DNA of 59,848 nucleotides from JBOFFC01 sp051648405 (lineage in GTDB: Bacteria; Planctomycetota; Planctomycetia; Pirellulales; Lacipirellulaceae): contig JBOFFC010000048.1 in NCBI GenBank assembly GCA_051648405.1, forward strand, positions 1 through 59,848, read 5' to 3'. This document shows positions 16,405-23,601 of this stretch, piece by piece (the stretch's first letter is position 1; every line of letters starts with the position of its first letter). The translations under genes were made by a program, and so were the position numbers. Below the pieces are notes generated by a model, which saw only the letters and a program-made list of their open reading frames with translations, did no database searches and was not told the origin of the DNA.

Positions 16405-16528
16405 ACCAGGAGTCTTGCCCGCGCCGCGCTCGGGGGCGCCGTGAACTACAAGAAGTCGATCCGGCGACCATCAGTCCGGCCTGCTCCGCCTTAGTTCCCT
16501 TTTCTCCCTGTTGGTAGAAGACACGGCC

Positions 16529-17089
16529 ATGTCTCCCGAAGAAGTCCTCCTCGACGCCGAGGAGCGTATGCAGAAGGCGATCGACAAGCTCAAGGGGGAC
16601 CTGAGCGGCATCCGCACGGGGCGCGCCAACCCCGGCATGGTCGATTCCCTGCGGGTCGATGCCTACGGCTCGCCGACGCCGCTCAAGCAGCTCGCGGGGG
16701 TCAGCGCCCCCGAGCCGCAGCAACTGGTGATCCGGCCGTTCGACCCCTCGATCATCAAAGAGATCGAGAAGGCGATCGTCGCCAGCGACCTGGGCCTGGC
16801 GCCGCAGAGCGACGGCAAGGTCGTGCGGCTGAACATCCCGGCCCTGTCGGGGGACGTGCGCAAGAAGATGGTCGCCCGCACGAAGGACCTCACCGAGGAG
16901 GCCCGCGTGAGCGTCCGCAACGTCCGCCGCGACTCGAACAAGGCGCTCGACACGCTCGAAACGGCGGGGGAGCTCGGAAAGGACCTGCACGAGCAGTACA
17001 AGAACGACGTGCAAGAGCTGACCAAGAAGTACGAGGCCCAGGCCGGCGACCTCGCCAGGGCGAAGGAGACCGAGGTCATGCAGGGCTGA
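16529..17089 (+). CDS. frr: Ribosome recycling factor
   Basis: A 186-residue factor that, with EF-G, splits the post-termination ribosome. The family pattern is complete: AEERMQKAIDKLKGDLSGIRTGRANPGM, PLKQLAGVSAPEPQQLVIRPFD, LRK-like VRKKMVARTKDLTEEARVSVRNVRRD and the C-terminal coiled coil. Start ATG at 16529; six extra residues are possible from 16511. It closes the rpsB-tsf-pyrH-frr block. A short GC hairpin (about 17132-17146) follows. Confidence 0.98.
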   Translation: MSPEEVLLDAEERMQKAIDKLKGDLSGIRTGRANPGMVDSLRVDAYGSPTPLKQLAGVSAPEPQQLVIRPFDPSIIKEIEKAIVASDLGLAPQSDGKVVRLNIPALSGDVRKKMVARTKDLTEEARVSVRNVRRDSNKALDTLETAGELGKDLHEQYKNDVQELTKKYEAQAGDLARAKETEVMQG

Positions 17090-17225
17090 CGCGATCGCGG
17101 CTTTAGGGCGAGCGCGATCCCCGGCTATTCCGCGGCGCTTCGCCGCTAGCGATACTGCTCACGGTCGGGAGGTGGCTGGCCGCCCCCTCGATACCCCTCT
17201 GTTCACGTTCGGCAAGGTCGTTCGC

Positions 17226-18716
17226 ATGCGCCACTGGCTTGGCCCCCTATCCCGATTGATTGCGGTCGCTCCCGCCATCTTGACCGTGGTCCTCGCGAGC
17301 GCGGCCCTCGCAGCCGGACCGGCCGACTGGGTGTCGCTCGACGCGCTCGACGCCTGGCGCGGCTTCCGCCAAGAGTCGCTGCCCGCGTCGTGGAAGGCGA
17401 GCAACGAGGGGGGAGTCCGCCTCGAAGGGACGGGTGGCGACCTCGTCACCCGCGATCGCTACGGCGACTTCGAGTTCGAGTTCGACTGGAAGATCGCTCC
17501 CGGTGGCAACAGCGGCGTGATGCTCCGCGTGTCGGAAGAGGTCGAGCCCCCCTACCACACGGGGCACGAGTACCAGCTGCTCGACGACCCGGCCTACCCG
17601 GAGGCGACCGAGCTCACGGCGACCGCGTCGCTGTACGGGCTGTACCCCCGGACGGCCGACGTCGCCAAGCCGGCGGGGGAGTGGAACACGGCGCGGATCG
17701 TGATGCGCGGCCCGCACGTCGAGCACTGGCTCAACGGCGAGCGTGTCGTCGAAGCCGAGATCGGGTCCGACGACTGGGACCGGCGTGTCGCTTCGAGCAA
17801 GTTCAGCGCTTGGCCGCGGTTCGCAAAGAACGCGTCGGGCCACATCGTCTTGCAGGACCACGGGTCGGCCGTTTGGTACCGCAACATGCGCGTCCGCTCG
17901 TTCGAGGCCCAAGCTGCCGCGACGATGGGCCGGCCCAAGCGGATGCTGCTCGTCACGCAGAGCCAAGGCTTCGTCCACTCGACCGTCCTGCGGAAGCCGC
18001 ACGAGTTGTCGCACACCGAGCGCGTGATGACGGAGCTCGCCCTGCGGAGCGGCGACTTCCGGGTCGATTGCACGCAGGACGTCGCGGTCGATTTCACCCC
18101 CGAGCTGCTCGCGAACTACGACGTCGTCGCCTTCTTCACGACCGGCGACCTGCCGATCCCCGAGGGGACGCGCAAGTGGTTCCTCGACACGTGGCTGGCC
18201 GACGAGGGGCACGCGTTCCTCGGCCTGCACGCCGCCGCCGACACGTTCCACAACTACCAGCCCTACTGGGACATGATCGGCGGCACGTTCGACGGCCACC
18301 CTTGGACCTCCGAGACGACCGTCACGATGACCGTCCACGACGACCACCCGGCGGCCCGCCCCTGGGGCGCCGTCGGAGCGCGGCACACGATCACCGACGA
18401 GGTCTACCAGTTCAAGAACTGGCAGCCCGAGAAGGTCCGCGTTCTGATGTCGCTTGACATGCAGCGGACCGAGCTCAAGGCGCCGAGGCACGTCCCCGTG
18501 CTATGGGTCAAGAACTACGGCGCCGGCCGCGTGATGCACATGAGCCTGGGGCACCGCGAGGACGTGTGGACGAACCCCGTCTACCAAGAGTCCCTGAGCG
18601 GCGGGGTCCGCTGGCTGCTCGGCGAGGAAAGCGGTAACGCGACTCCCAACCCCGAGCTCTCCGCGGCCGAAGAGGCGAAGGCCAAGTCGGCGTTCGAGGC
18701 GGCGCAGGCGAAGTAG
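17226..18716 (+). CDS. DUF1080-ThuA two-domain secreted protein
   Basis: A 496-residue exported fusion. A signal peptide covers roughly residues 1-31 (LIAVAPAILTVVLASAALAA). Residues about 35-220 are DUF1080, with WRGFRQESLPASW, APGGNSGVMLRVSEE and HIVLQDHGSAVWYRNMRVR. After a short linker, residues about 235-470 form a ThuA-like domain: RMLLVTQSQGFVHSTV, VAFFTTGDLPIPE, FLGLHAAADTFHNYQPYWDMIGG and MHMSLGHRE. Both domains recur in planctomycete glycan-use genes, and together they suggest work on oxidised (keto) sugars outside the cytoplasm. The C-terminus is a short charged tail. Start ATG 17226 follows the signal-peptide logic; the open frame begins at 17172. Confidence 0.88.
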   Translation: MRHWLGPLSRLIAVAPAILTVVLASAALAAGPADWVSLDALDAWRGFRQESLPASWKASNEGGVRLEGTGGDLVTRDRYGDFEFEFDWKIAPGGNSGVMLRVSEEVEPPYHTGHEYQLLDDPAYPEATELTATASLYGLYPRTADVAKPAGEWNTARIVMRGPHVEHWLNGERVVEAEIGSDDWDRRVASSKFSAWPRFAKNASGHIVLQDHGSAVWYRNMRVRSFEAQAAATMGRPKRMLLVTQSQGFVHSTVLRKPHELSHTERVMTELALRSGDFRVDCTQDVAVDFTPELLANYDVVAFFTTGDLPIPEGTRKWFLDTWLADEGHAFLGLHAAADTFHNYQPYWDMIGGTFDGHPWTSETTVTMTVHDDHPAARPWGAVGARHTITDEVYQFKNWQPEKVRVLMSLDMQRTELKAPRHVPVLWVKNYGAGRVMHMSLGHREDVWTNPVYQESLSGGVRWLLGEESGNATPNPELSAAEEAKAKSAFEAAQAK

Positions 18717-18761
18717 CGCCGGTTCGTCGCGGCGTCGTCGCGTTGCACCTCCAAGGCCTCC

Positions 18762-18786
18762 TCCCCCCCGGCGGGGGGACGGGTTT
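18762..18786 (+). terminator. Possible terminator between convergent genes
   Basis: A run TCCCCCCC-GGC-GGGGGGA followed by CGGGTTTT, in the 98-base gap between the convergent DUF1080-ThuA and MATE genes. The stem is G/C only and short. Confidence 0.35.
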
Positions 18787-18814
18787 TCGGCGCCCCCCCG
18801 CGCGTCTCGCTCCG

Positions 18815-20314
18815 CTACGTGGGCGGCTGCTCGATGACGCGCATCGAGCGCCACTTGCCCCCCAGGAACCGCCACGCGTAGGCGACACCCAGGGCCCAGA
18901 CCCACAAGACGACGAGCGCCCAGCAGGCGTACAGGCCGGCGCCGAACCACTCGATCGCCACCCAACAAGCGAGCGACAGCACGGCAGCGGCGACCGTGCT
19001 CACCACCAGCACGAAGCGCGTGTCCCCGGCCCCTTTGACGGCGTGAACGAACACCATCTGAGTGGCGTCGAGCAGGTTGTACGCCGCAACGAATTGCAGC
19101 AGCAGCACGGCGGCGGCGCGGATCGCCGCGTCGTTCTCGCTCGGCTGCTCGGGCTTGAAGAACCCGTCGAGGAACATCCACGGCGTGAGCACGTACAGCG
19201 ACGAAACCACCGCCATGTACGCGAGCGCCACGTAGAGCGTTGTCCAGGTGGCTCGGGCGGCGGCGTGGTCGCGGTTCTCGCCCAGGTGCTGGCCGACGAG
19301 GATGCTCGCGGCCATGCTCAGCCCCCACACGGGCATGAACGCCAGGGTGCTGACGCTGAAGGCCATCGTCGTCGCTTCGTTCTCGACGGCGCCCAGCGCG
19401 CCGACCAGGAAGATGAACGCCGTGAACCCCAAGACCTCGACCAGCATCTGCACGCCGCTGGGGCCCCCGAAATAAAGCATCCGCGTTAGTCGCTTCGGTT
19501 GGAGCCTCAAGGCGCCGGTGGCGAAATCACGGCGGTTGCGCGGCAGCGTCACCAGGACCCCGTAGGTGAGCGTCTTGAGCCACAGCGCCACGACGGTCGC
19601 CCACGCCGCCCCCGCAATCCCCGCCGCCGGGAAGACCTGTGCGCCGCCGACCTCCAGGCCGAAGATCCACCAGTAGTCAAGCAGCACGTTCAACAGCGCG
19701 TAGAAGGCGTCAACCACCATCACGACGAGCGTCAAGCCGCGACCGCTGTAGAACGAAGCGAGCGACTGGCTGACGAGCATCGCCGGAGCGCCCCAGCAGA
19801 GCACCGCGAAGTACGTCGTCTGCAACTCGGCGATCCGCTCGCCGTGCTGGGCGGCCGAGAACAGCCACGGCGCCAAAGGAATCGCCGCCAGCAGCAACGG
19901 CGACGCGATCAGAGCGATCCAGACGCCTTGCCAAACCGCGGGCCCGATCTCTCGCCGCTGACCCGCCCCGTGGTGCTGCGCGACGAACGTGTTCGTGTAC
20001 GCGCAAACCCCCATCGGTAGGCAGATCGCGGCGAACCACGCAGTGCCGGCCGTAAAGGCCGCCGACATCGCGTCCCCGGAGTCGTGACGCAGCATCAGCC
20101 GATCGACGAAAGTCATGACGGTCCACGAAAGGCTCGAGACGACCATCGGGGCGGCCACGGCCAACACCTCGGCGGCCCCCCCGGCGCCCCCCAACCAACG
20201 GCGGAACGGTGAGGCATCGGGTTCGGGTCCTTCCACGGGGCGTCCGTCCGTCGAATCGAGTCGGGGGAGCGACCGGCCTAGAGGCCGACGCCGGGCCCGC
20301 GGGGGCCAAGACAC
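18815..20314 (-). CDS. MATE-family multidrug/toxin efflux transporter
   Basis: A 499-residue membrane protein with about 12 hydrophobic helices in two related halves. The first half has AAPMVVSSLSWTVMTFVDRLML followed by AFTAGTAWF, the second FGGPSGVQMLVEVLGFTAFIF and GLSMAASILVGQHLGE, matching the NorM/MATE pattern. It would export cationic compounds using a Na+ or H+ gradient. Start is GTG at 20314, which gives a 40-residue Pro/Arg-rich N-terminal tail; a shorter start is possible. It is divergent from the AAA/DUF4143 gene across a palindrome. Confidence 0.9.
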   Translation of the reverse strand: MSWPPRARRRPLGRSLPRLDSTDGRPVEGPEPDASPFRRWLGGAGGAAEVLAVAAPMVVSSLSWTVMTFVDRLMLRHDSGDAMSAAFTAGTAWFAAICLPMGVCAYTNTFVAQHHGAGQRREIGPAVWQGVWIALIASPLLLAAIPLAPWLFSAAQHGERIAELQTTYFAVLCWGAPAMLVSQSLASFYSGRGLTLVVMVVDAFYALLNVLLDYWWIFGLEVGGAQVFPAAGIAGAAWATVVALWLKTLTYGVLVTLPRNRRDFATGALRLQPKRLTRMLYFGGPSGVQMLVEVLGFTAFIFLVGALGAVENEATTMAFSVSTLAFMPVWGLSMAASILVGQHLGENRDHAAARATWTTLYVALAYMAVVSSLYVLTPWMFLDGFFKPEQPSENDAAIRAAAVLLLQFVAAYNLLDATQMVFVHAVKGAGDTRFVLVVSTVAAAVLSLACWVAIEWFGAGLYACWALVVLWVWALGVAYAWRFLGGKWRSMRVIEQPPT

Positions 20315-20400
20315 AGCCCTGGCAGTAGAGGTTCACCGGGGGCGAATCGGCCAGCCCCCCGGCGATCAGGGGGACGGCTGACGGCGTCCGTATTGGAATC

Positions 20401-20447
20401 GTCTACCTTGAAATCTCGGTGGTAGGCACCGAGATTTCAAGGTAGAC
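20401..20447. repeat. Left palindrome of the AAA/DUF4143 cassette
   Basis: A perfect palindrome: arms of 21 bases (20401-20421 and 20427-20447) around the loop GTAGG. The core arm is CCTTGAAATCTCGGTG and its complement. The start codon of the ATPase gene follows 7 bases after the right arm. An almost identical palindrome lies after the gene (21642-21680). Confidence 0.9.
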
Positions 20448-20454
20448 TGCTAGC

Positions 20455-21624
20455 ATGGTCCCCCGCCGCGACGAGCTCGCCGAGCTGCTCCGGATGCTCA
20501 AGTCCAATCCCGTCGTGGGGATCGTCGGCGCGCGCCAAGTCGGCAAGACGACCCTCGCCCGCGACCTCGTGAAGGCCTGGGTTGGCGACTCGAAGCGCGT
20601 GGCCCACCACTTCGACCTCGAGGACCCGATCGACCAGGCGCGACTCGCCGACCCGATGCTCACCCTCGCGTCGCTCCGCGGCCTCGTGGTGCTCGACGAG
20701 GTCCAGATGGCGCCGCAGTTGTTCCCGGTCCTGCGCGTGCTCGCCGACCGCCGGCCGCTCCCCGCGCGGTTCCTCGTGCTCGGCAGCACGTCGCCGGACC
20801 TCATCCGTCAGGGGGGCGAGTCGCTCGCCGGGCGGATCGTCTACCGGACGCTGTCGGGGTTCTCGCTGGCCGAGGTCGGGCAGGACCACGCCGACCGCTT
20901 GTGGCTTCGCGGCAGCTTCCCGCGGTCGTACCTCGCACCGACGCACGCGCTCAGCCGCGAGTGGCGGCTGGGGTTCATCCGCACGTTCCTCGAGCGTGAC
21001 CTGCCGCAGCTCGGCCTGCGGATCGGGGCGACGACGCTGCGCCGGTTCTGGACGATGCTCGCCCACAACCACGGGCAGCTCTGGAACGCGTCGGTGCTGG
21101 GCCGCTCGTTCGGCGTTTCGGACACGACCGTCCGGGGTTACCTCGACTGGTTGACCGGCGCGCTCGTCGTGCGGCAGCTTCAGCCGTGGCACGAGAACAC
21201 GTCGAAGCGGCAGGTGAAGGCCCCCAAGGTCTACCTGTCCGACAGCGGGCTGCTGCACTCGTTGCTGGGGGTCACGACGATGCCCGACCTGATGTCGCAC
21301 CCGATCCTGGGGGCTTCCTGGGAAGGCTTCGCGATCGCGCAGGTGGTCGCCGCCCTGGGGGTCGAGCCGGAGGAGTGCTTCTTCTGGCGGACCCACGCGG
21401 GGGCGGAGCTCGACCTGCTGACGGTCCGCGGCCGGAAGCGGTGGGGGTTCGAGGTCAAGCGTTCGAGCGCGCCGTCCCTCACGAAGTCGATGCGGACGGC
21501 GGTCGAGGACCTCGGCCTGCAGCGGCTGTTCGTCGTGCACGCGGGGCGCGAGGCCTTCGACCTCAGCAAGACGGTCCGCGCGGTGCCGCTGCGGCGGCTG
21601 CTGACCGACCTACCGACGTGGTGA
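20455..21624 (+). CDS. AAA-family ATPase with DUF4143 domain
   Basis: A 389-residue protein. Walker A is GARQVGKTT (residues 25-33, K31), Walker B is LVVLDEVQ (D81, E82) and LGSTSPDL near 109-116 acts as sensor. The middle has a winged-helix-like part (LGRSFGVSDTTVRGYLDWL), and the DUF4143 C-terminus contains D320 in AELDLLTV and E333-x-K335 in WGFEVKRS, a readable PD-(D/E)XK nuclease pattern. These proteins are widespread and often multicopy, but their role is not established. Start ATG at 20455, 7 bases beyond a perfect palindrome; a second palindrome follows 17 bases after the stop. Codon use looks like that of the host, so any transfer was not recent or came from a similar genome. Confidence 0.9.
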   Translation: MVPRRDELAELLRMLKSNPVVGIVGARQVGKTTLARDLVKAWVGDSKRVAHHFDLEDPIDQARLADPMLTLASLRGLVVLDEVQMAPQLFPVLRVLADRRPLPARFLVLGSTSPDLIRQGGESLAGRIVYRTLSGFSLAEVGQDHADRLWLRGSFPRSYLAPTHALSREWRLGFIRTFLERDLPQLGLRIGATTLRRFWTMLAHNHGQLWNASVLGRSFGVSDTTVRGYLDWLTGALVVRQLQPWHENTSKRQVKAPKVYLSDSGLLHSLLGVTTMPDLMSHPILGASWEGFAIAQVVAALGVEPEECFFWRTHAGAELDLLTVRGRKRWGFEVKRSSAPSLTKSMRTAVEDLGLQRLFVVHAGREAFDLSKTVRAVPLRRLLTDLPTW

Positions 21625-21641
21625 GTCGCCGCGACAACGTG

Positions 21642-21680
21642 TCCTTGAAATCTCGGTGGCTACCACCGAGATTTCAAGGA
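21642..21680. repeat. Right palindrome of the AAA/DUF4143 cassette
   Basis: A perfect palindrome with 18-base arms (21642-21659 and 21663-21680) and the loop CTA. The 16-base inner arm is identical to that of the palindrome at 20401-20447. It lies between the stops of two convergent genes, 5 bases from the next stop, and could also serve as a bidirectional terminator. Confidence 0.9.
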
Positions 21681-21685
21681 GCGTG

Positions 21686-23350
21686 TCACTCGGGGAATTC
21701 TTCATCGACGGCCTGCGACTGGTACAGCGGCTGGTAACGGTAGTACACCTCGAGCGTCATCGTCGCGAGCGCCGTCGTGTACAGCCGCCCGCCGCGGGCG
21801 TTGTGCGGCCCCTCGACCCACCAGCTTCCGCGGGCGTGGCCGCGGGTCTCTTGTTGGGCCAGCAACTGCTCGCGCGTCCGTTCGTTCCACGTTCGCCACA
21901 GCGGGCCCTCGCCCCCCGTGTGGTGGAACAGCGCCTGCGCAGCGTAGTAGTTGTGGTAGTAGTTGCCGGGGCTGGGGCCCGCTTCGGCGAGCGTCCGCAG
22001 CCCGCGCTCCAGACGCTCGTCGTCGCGCCGCCAGCCGAGGTACATCCGACAGAGGAGCCCCACGGCCGAGAGCGTCGGCGTCGGGTCGCGCGGCTCGGGC
22101 TCGTCGTCGGTGGGGATCGTGTAGCGGTACGACGACCCGTCGGCCGAGGCGGCGCTGTCGAGGAACTTGCCGGCCCGGTCGGCGACGCGTCTTGGCGTGT
22201 TGATCTCGGCCAGCGCCGCGCTCTTGAGCGCCATCAGTTGCCAGCCGGTAACCGAGGTGTCCCCCGTCTCCTGCGGCGTGTAGCGCCAGCCGCCGCCGAC
22301 AGGGTCCTGCGCGAACGCCAAGTGGTCGATCGCGGCCTGCGCCGGGGCGCGCAGGTCGGGGTCGCGCGTCATGCCGTACGCCTCGGTCAGCACGATCGCC
22401 GACAGGCCGTGGGCGTACATCATGCCGCTGTCGGCCCACGACGCGCCGGCCCCCTCGGGGTCGGGCTTGCCGAGCGCGACGAGCGCCCGCAGGCCCCGGT
22501 CGATCGACTTGCGGTAGCGCCCCGTCTGGTGCGTCTCGCCGGCCCCCAGGAACGGCAGCAGCGCGAGCGCCGTGCCGCTGCGGAGCGACTCGGCGAACGC
22601 CTTCGCCCCCCGGTCGCCCACCTCGGCCGGGTTGGGGCACCTCCCGCGGCAAGCGCCCGATTGGTGCAGCAAGCTCCAGGTGCCGTCCTGGTTCTGGTGG
22701 TCGGCGATCCACTTCAGCCCGCGGGCGACGGCGACCTCGCTCGCGCCGCTCCCCCCCTTGGCCGCGACCAGCCCGCCGCGCGAATCGGCCGTGCGCCCGG
22801 CCGTCCCGGTGATCGACGCGACGCCCCCCGTGGAGAGGGGCGTCAGAAGGCTCGCGTCCGTCGCGAGGCTCGGCGGCTCGTTGGCGGCGCTCCCCAGCGG
22901 CGTCGCCAGAGCGCTCGCGAGCGACTCGACGTCGGTCGCGGCGCCGGAGTCGGCAACCAGGGGCGACTCGAACGAAGTCGAAACGTCGTCCTCGCTGGCG
23001 TCGAGGACCATCGCGTCGTCGATCGGCGCCTCTTCGCCGAGGCTCGCATCGAGCTCGGCGACGACGCTCGGCGGTCGCGGGGGCTGGGTCGCCGCGGCGA
23101 GCAGCAGCACGGCCGCCGCGTGCAGCACGAGGCTCGCAAGCCAGCCGGCCGCGTCGTTCCACCGATCTTGGCGCGCGGCGCCGTCGCACGGCGCGTCGTC
23201 GTCCGGCGCCCCGTCGCGCAGCGAGGCGGTGTCGATCGCGTCGCCTCGGCCCGTCGGCCCGTCGCTCGTCGGCCCGTCGCTCGTCGGGCCGTCACTCGTT
23301 GGCCCGTCGCCCCTCGGTTCGCCGATCGGTGTGTCCAATGCAGACGACAT
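21686..23350 (-). CDS. Membrane-anchored prenyltransferase/squalene-cyclase-fold protein
   Basis: A 554-residue protein. Residues about 1-50 hold a low-complexity GPTSD tandem repeat. A membrane helix follows (WLASLVLHAAAVLLLAAATQ), then an acidic low-complexity linker. From about residue 215 it has alpha-alpha-barrel repeats of the terpenoid-cyclase type (VARGLKWIADHQNQDGTWSL, GLRALVALGKPD, AIDHLAFAQDPVGGGWRYTP, GNYYHNYYAAQALFHHTG). The QNQDGTW and GGGWRY boxes are QW-like motifs. No DxDD or other cyclase acid motif was seen, so this is probably a structural or binding protein, of a type common in Planctomycetota. The first ATG likely used is at 23350; the frame extends to 23446. Confidence 0.75.
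   Translation of the reverse strand: MSSALDTPIGEPRGDGPTSDGPTSDGPTSDGPTGRGDAIDTASLRDGAPDDDAPCDGAARQDRWNDAAGWLASLVLHAAAVLLLAAATQPPRPPSVVAELDASLGEEAPIDDAMVLDASEDDVSTSFESPLVADSGAATDVESLASALATPLGSAANEPPSLATDASLLTPLSTGGVASITGTAGRTADSRGGLVAAKGGSGASEVAVARGLKWIADHQNQDGTWSLLHQSGACRGRCPNPAEVGDRGAKAFAESLRSGTALALLPFLGAGETHQTGRYRKSIDRGLRALVALGKPDPEGAGASWADSGMMYAHGLSAIVLTEAYGMTRDPDLRAPAQAAIDHLAFAQDPVGGGWRYTPQETGDTSVTGWQLMALKSAALAEINTPRRVADRAGKFLDSAASADGSSYRYTIPTDDEPEPRDPTPTLSAVGLLCRMYLGWRRDDERLERGLRTLAEAGPSPGNYYHNYYAAQALFHHTGGEGPLWRTWNERTREQLLAQQETRGHARGSWWVEGPHNARGGRLYTTALATMTLEVYYRYQPLYQSQAVDEEFPE
23256..23315. repeat. Four 15-base tandem units inside a coding region
   Basis: Units GGCCCGTCGCTCGTC at 23256-23270 and 23271-23285 are identical; the next two (23286-23300 and 23301-23315) differ at 3 and 2-3 positions. 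They encode G-P-T-S-D copies near the N-terminus of the prenyltransferase-fold protein. Copy number could vary between strains. Confidence 0.8.
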
Positions 23351-23601
23351 CGGCTGTTGAGGACCCGGCGGCGCCGCGGGGGTCTCCCTGGGCCAGTACG
23401 GTTTTGCGTTTCGGAGGACAAGCACGCGGGCCCGCGTGCGTTGCACGACCGCGATTTATCCCGCCTTCCCCAGGCTACCCGCGCGAGCAGAAAGCCGCCA
23501 CTCGCGATTGACCGCTCGACGAGTTTTGCGAGGGCCGACGCGGCGCCCCTATACTGGGGGACGCCGCTGCGCTGGGCGATTCCTCATCCGGGACCGACAC
23601 G

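Larger units (their letters stand above)
20401..21680 (+). mobile_element. Candidate palindrome-bounded single-gene cassette
   Basis: A 1,280-base unit made of one AAA/DUF4143 ATPase gene and two perfect palindromes at its ends that share a 16-base arm (CCTTGAAATCTCGGTG). The gene fills the space between them apart from 7 and 17 bases. No target-site duplication, transposase or integrase is visible. The arrangement resembles REP-bounded genes such as RAYTs, but the enclosed protein is a P-loop ATPase with a PD-(D/E)XK-like C-terminus. Mobility is inference; the boundary palindromes are directly seen. Confidence 0.5.

Noticed and set aside
20391..21690. Target-site duplication around the DUF4143 cassette
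   Set aside because: Flanks (TATTGGAATC and GCGTGTCACT) share no convincing direct repeat.
23256..23315. Regular 15-base units considered as a CRISPR array
   Set aside because: Units are contiguous with no spacers and are in-frame coding repeats.
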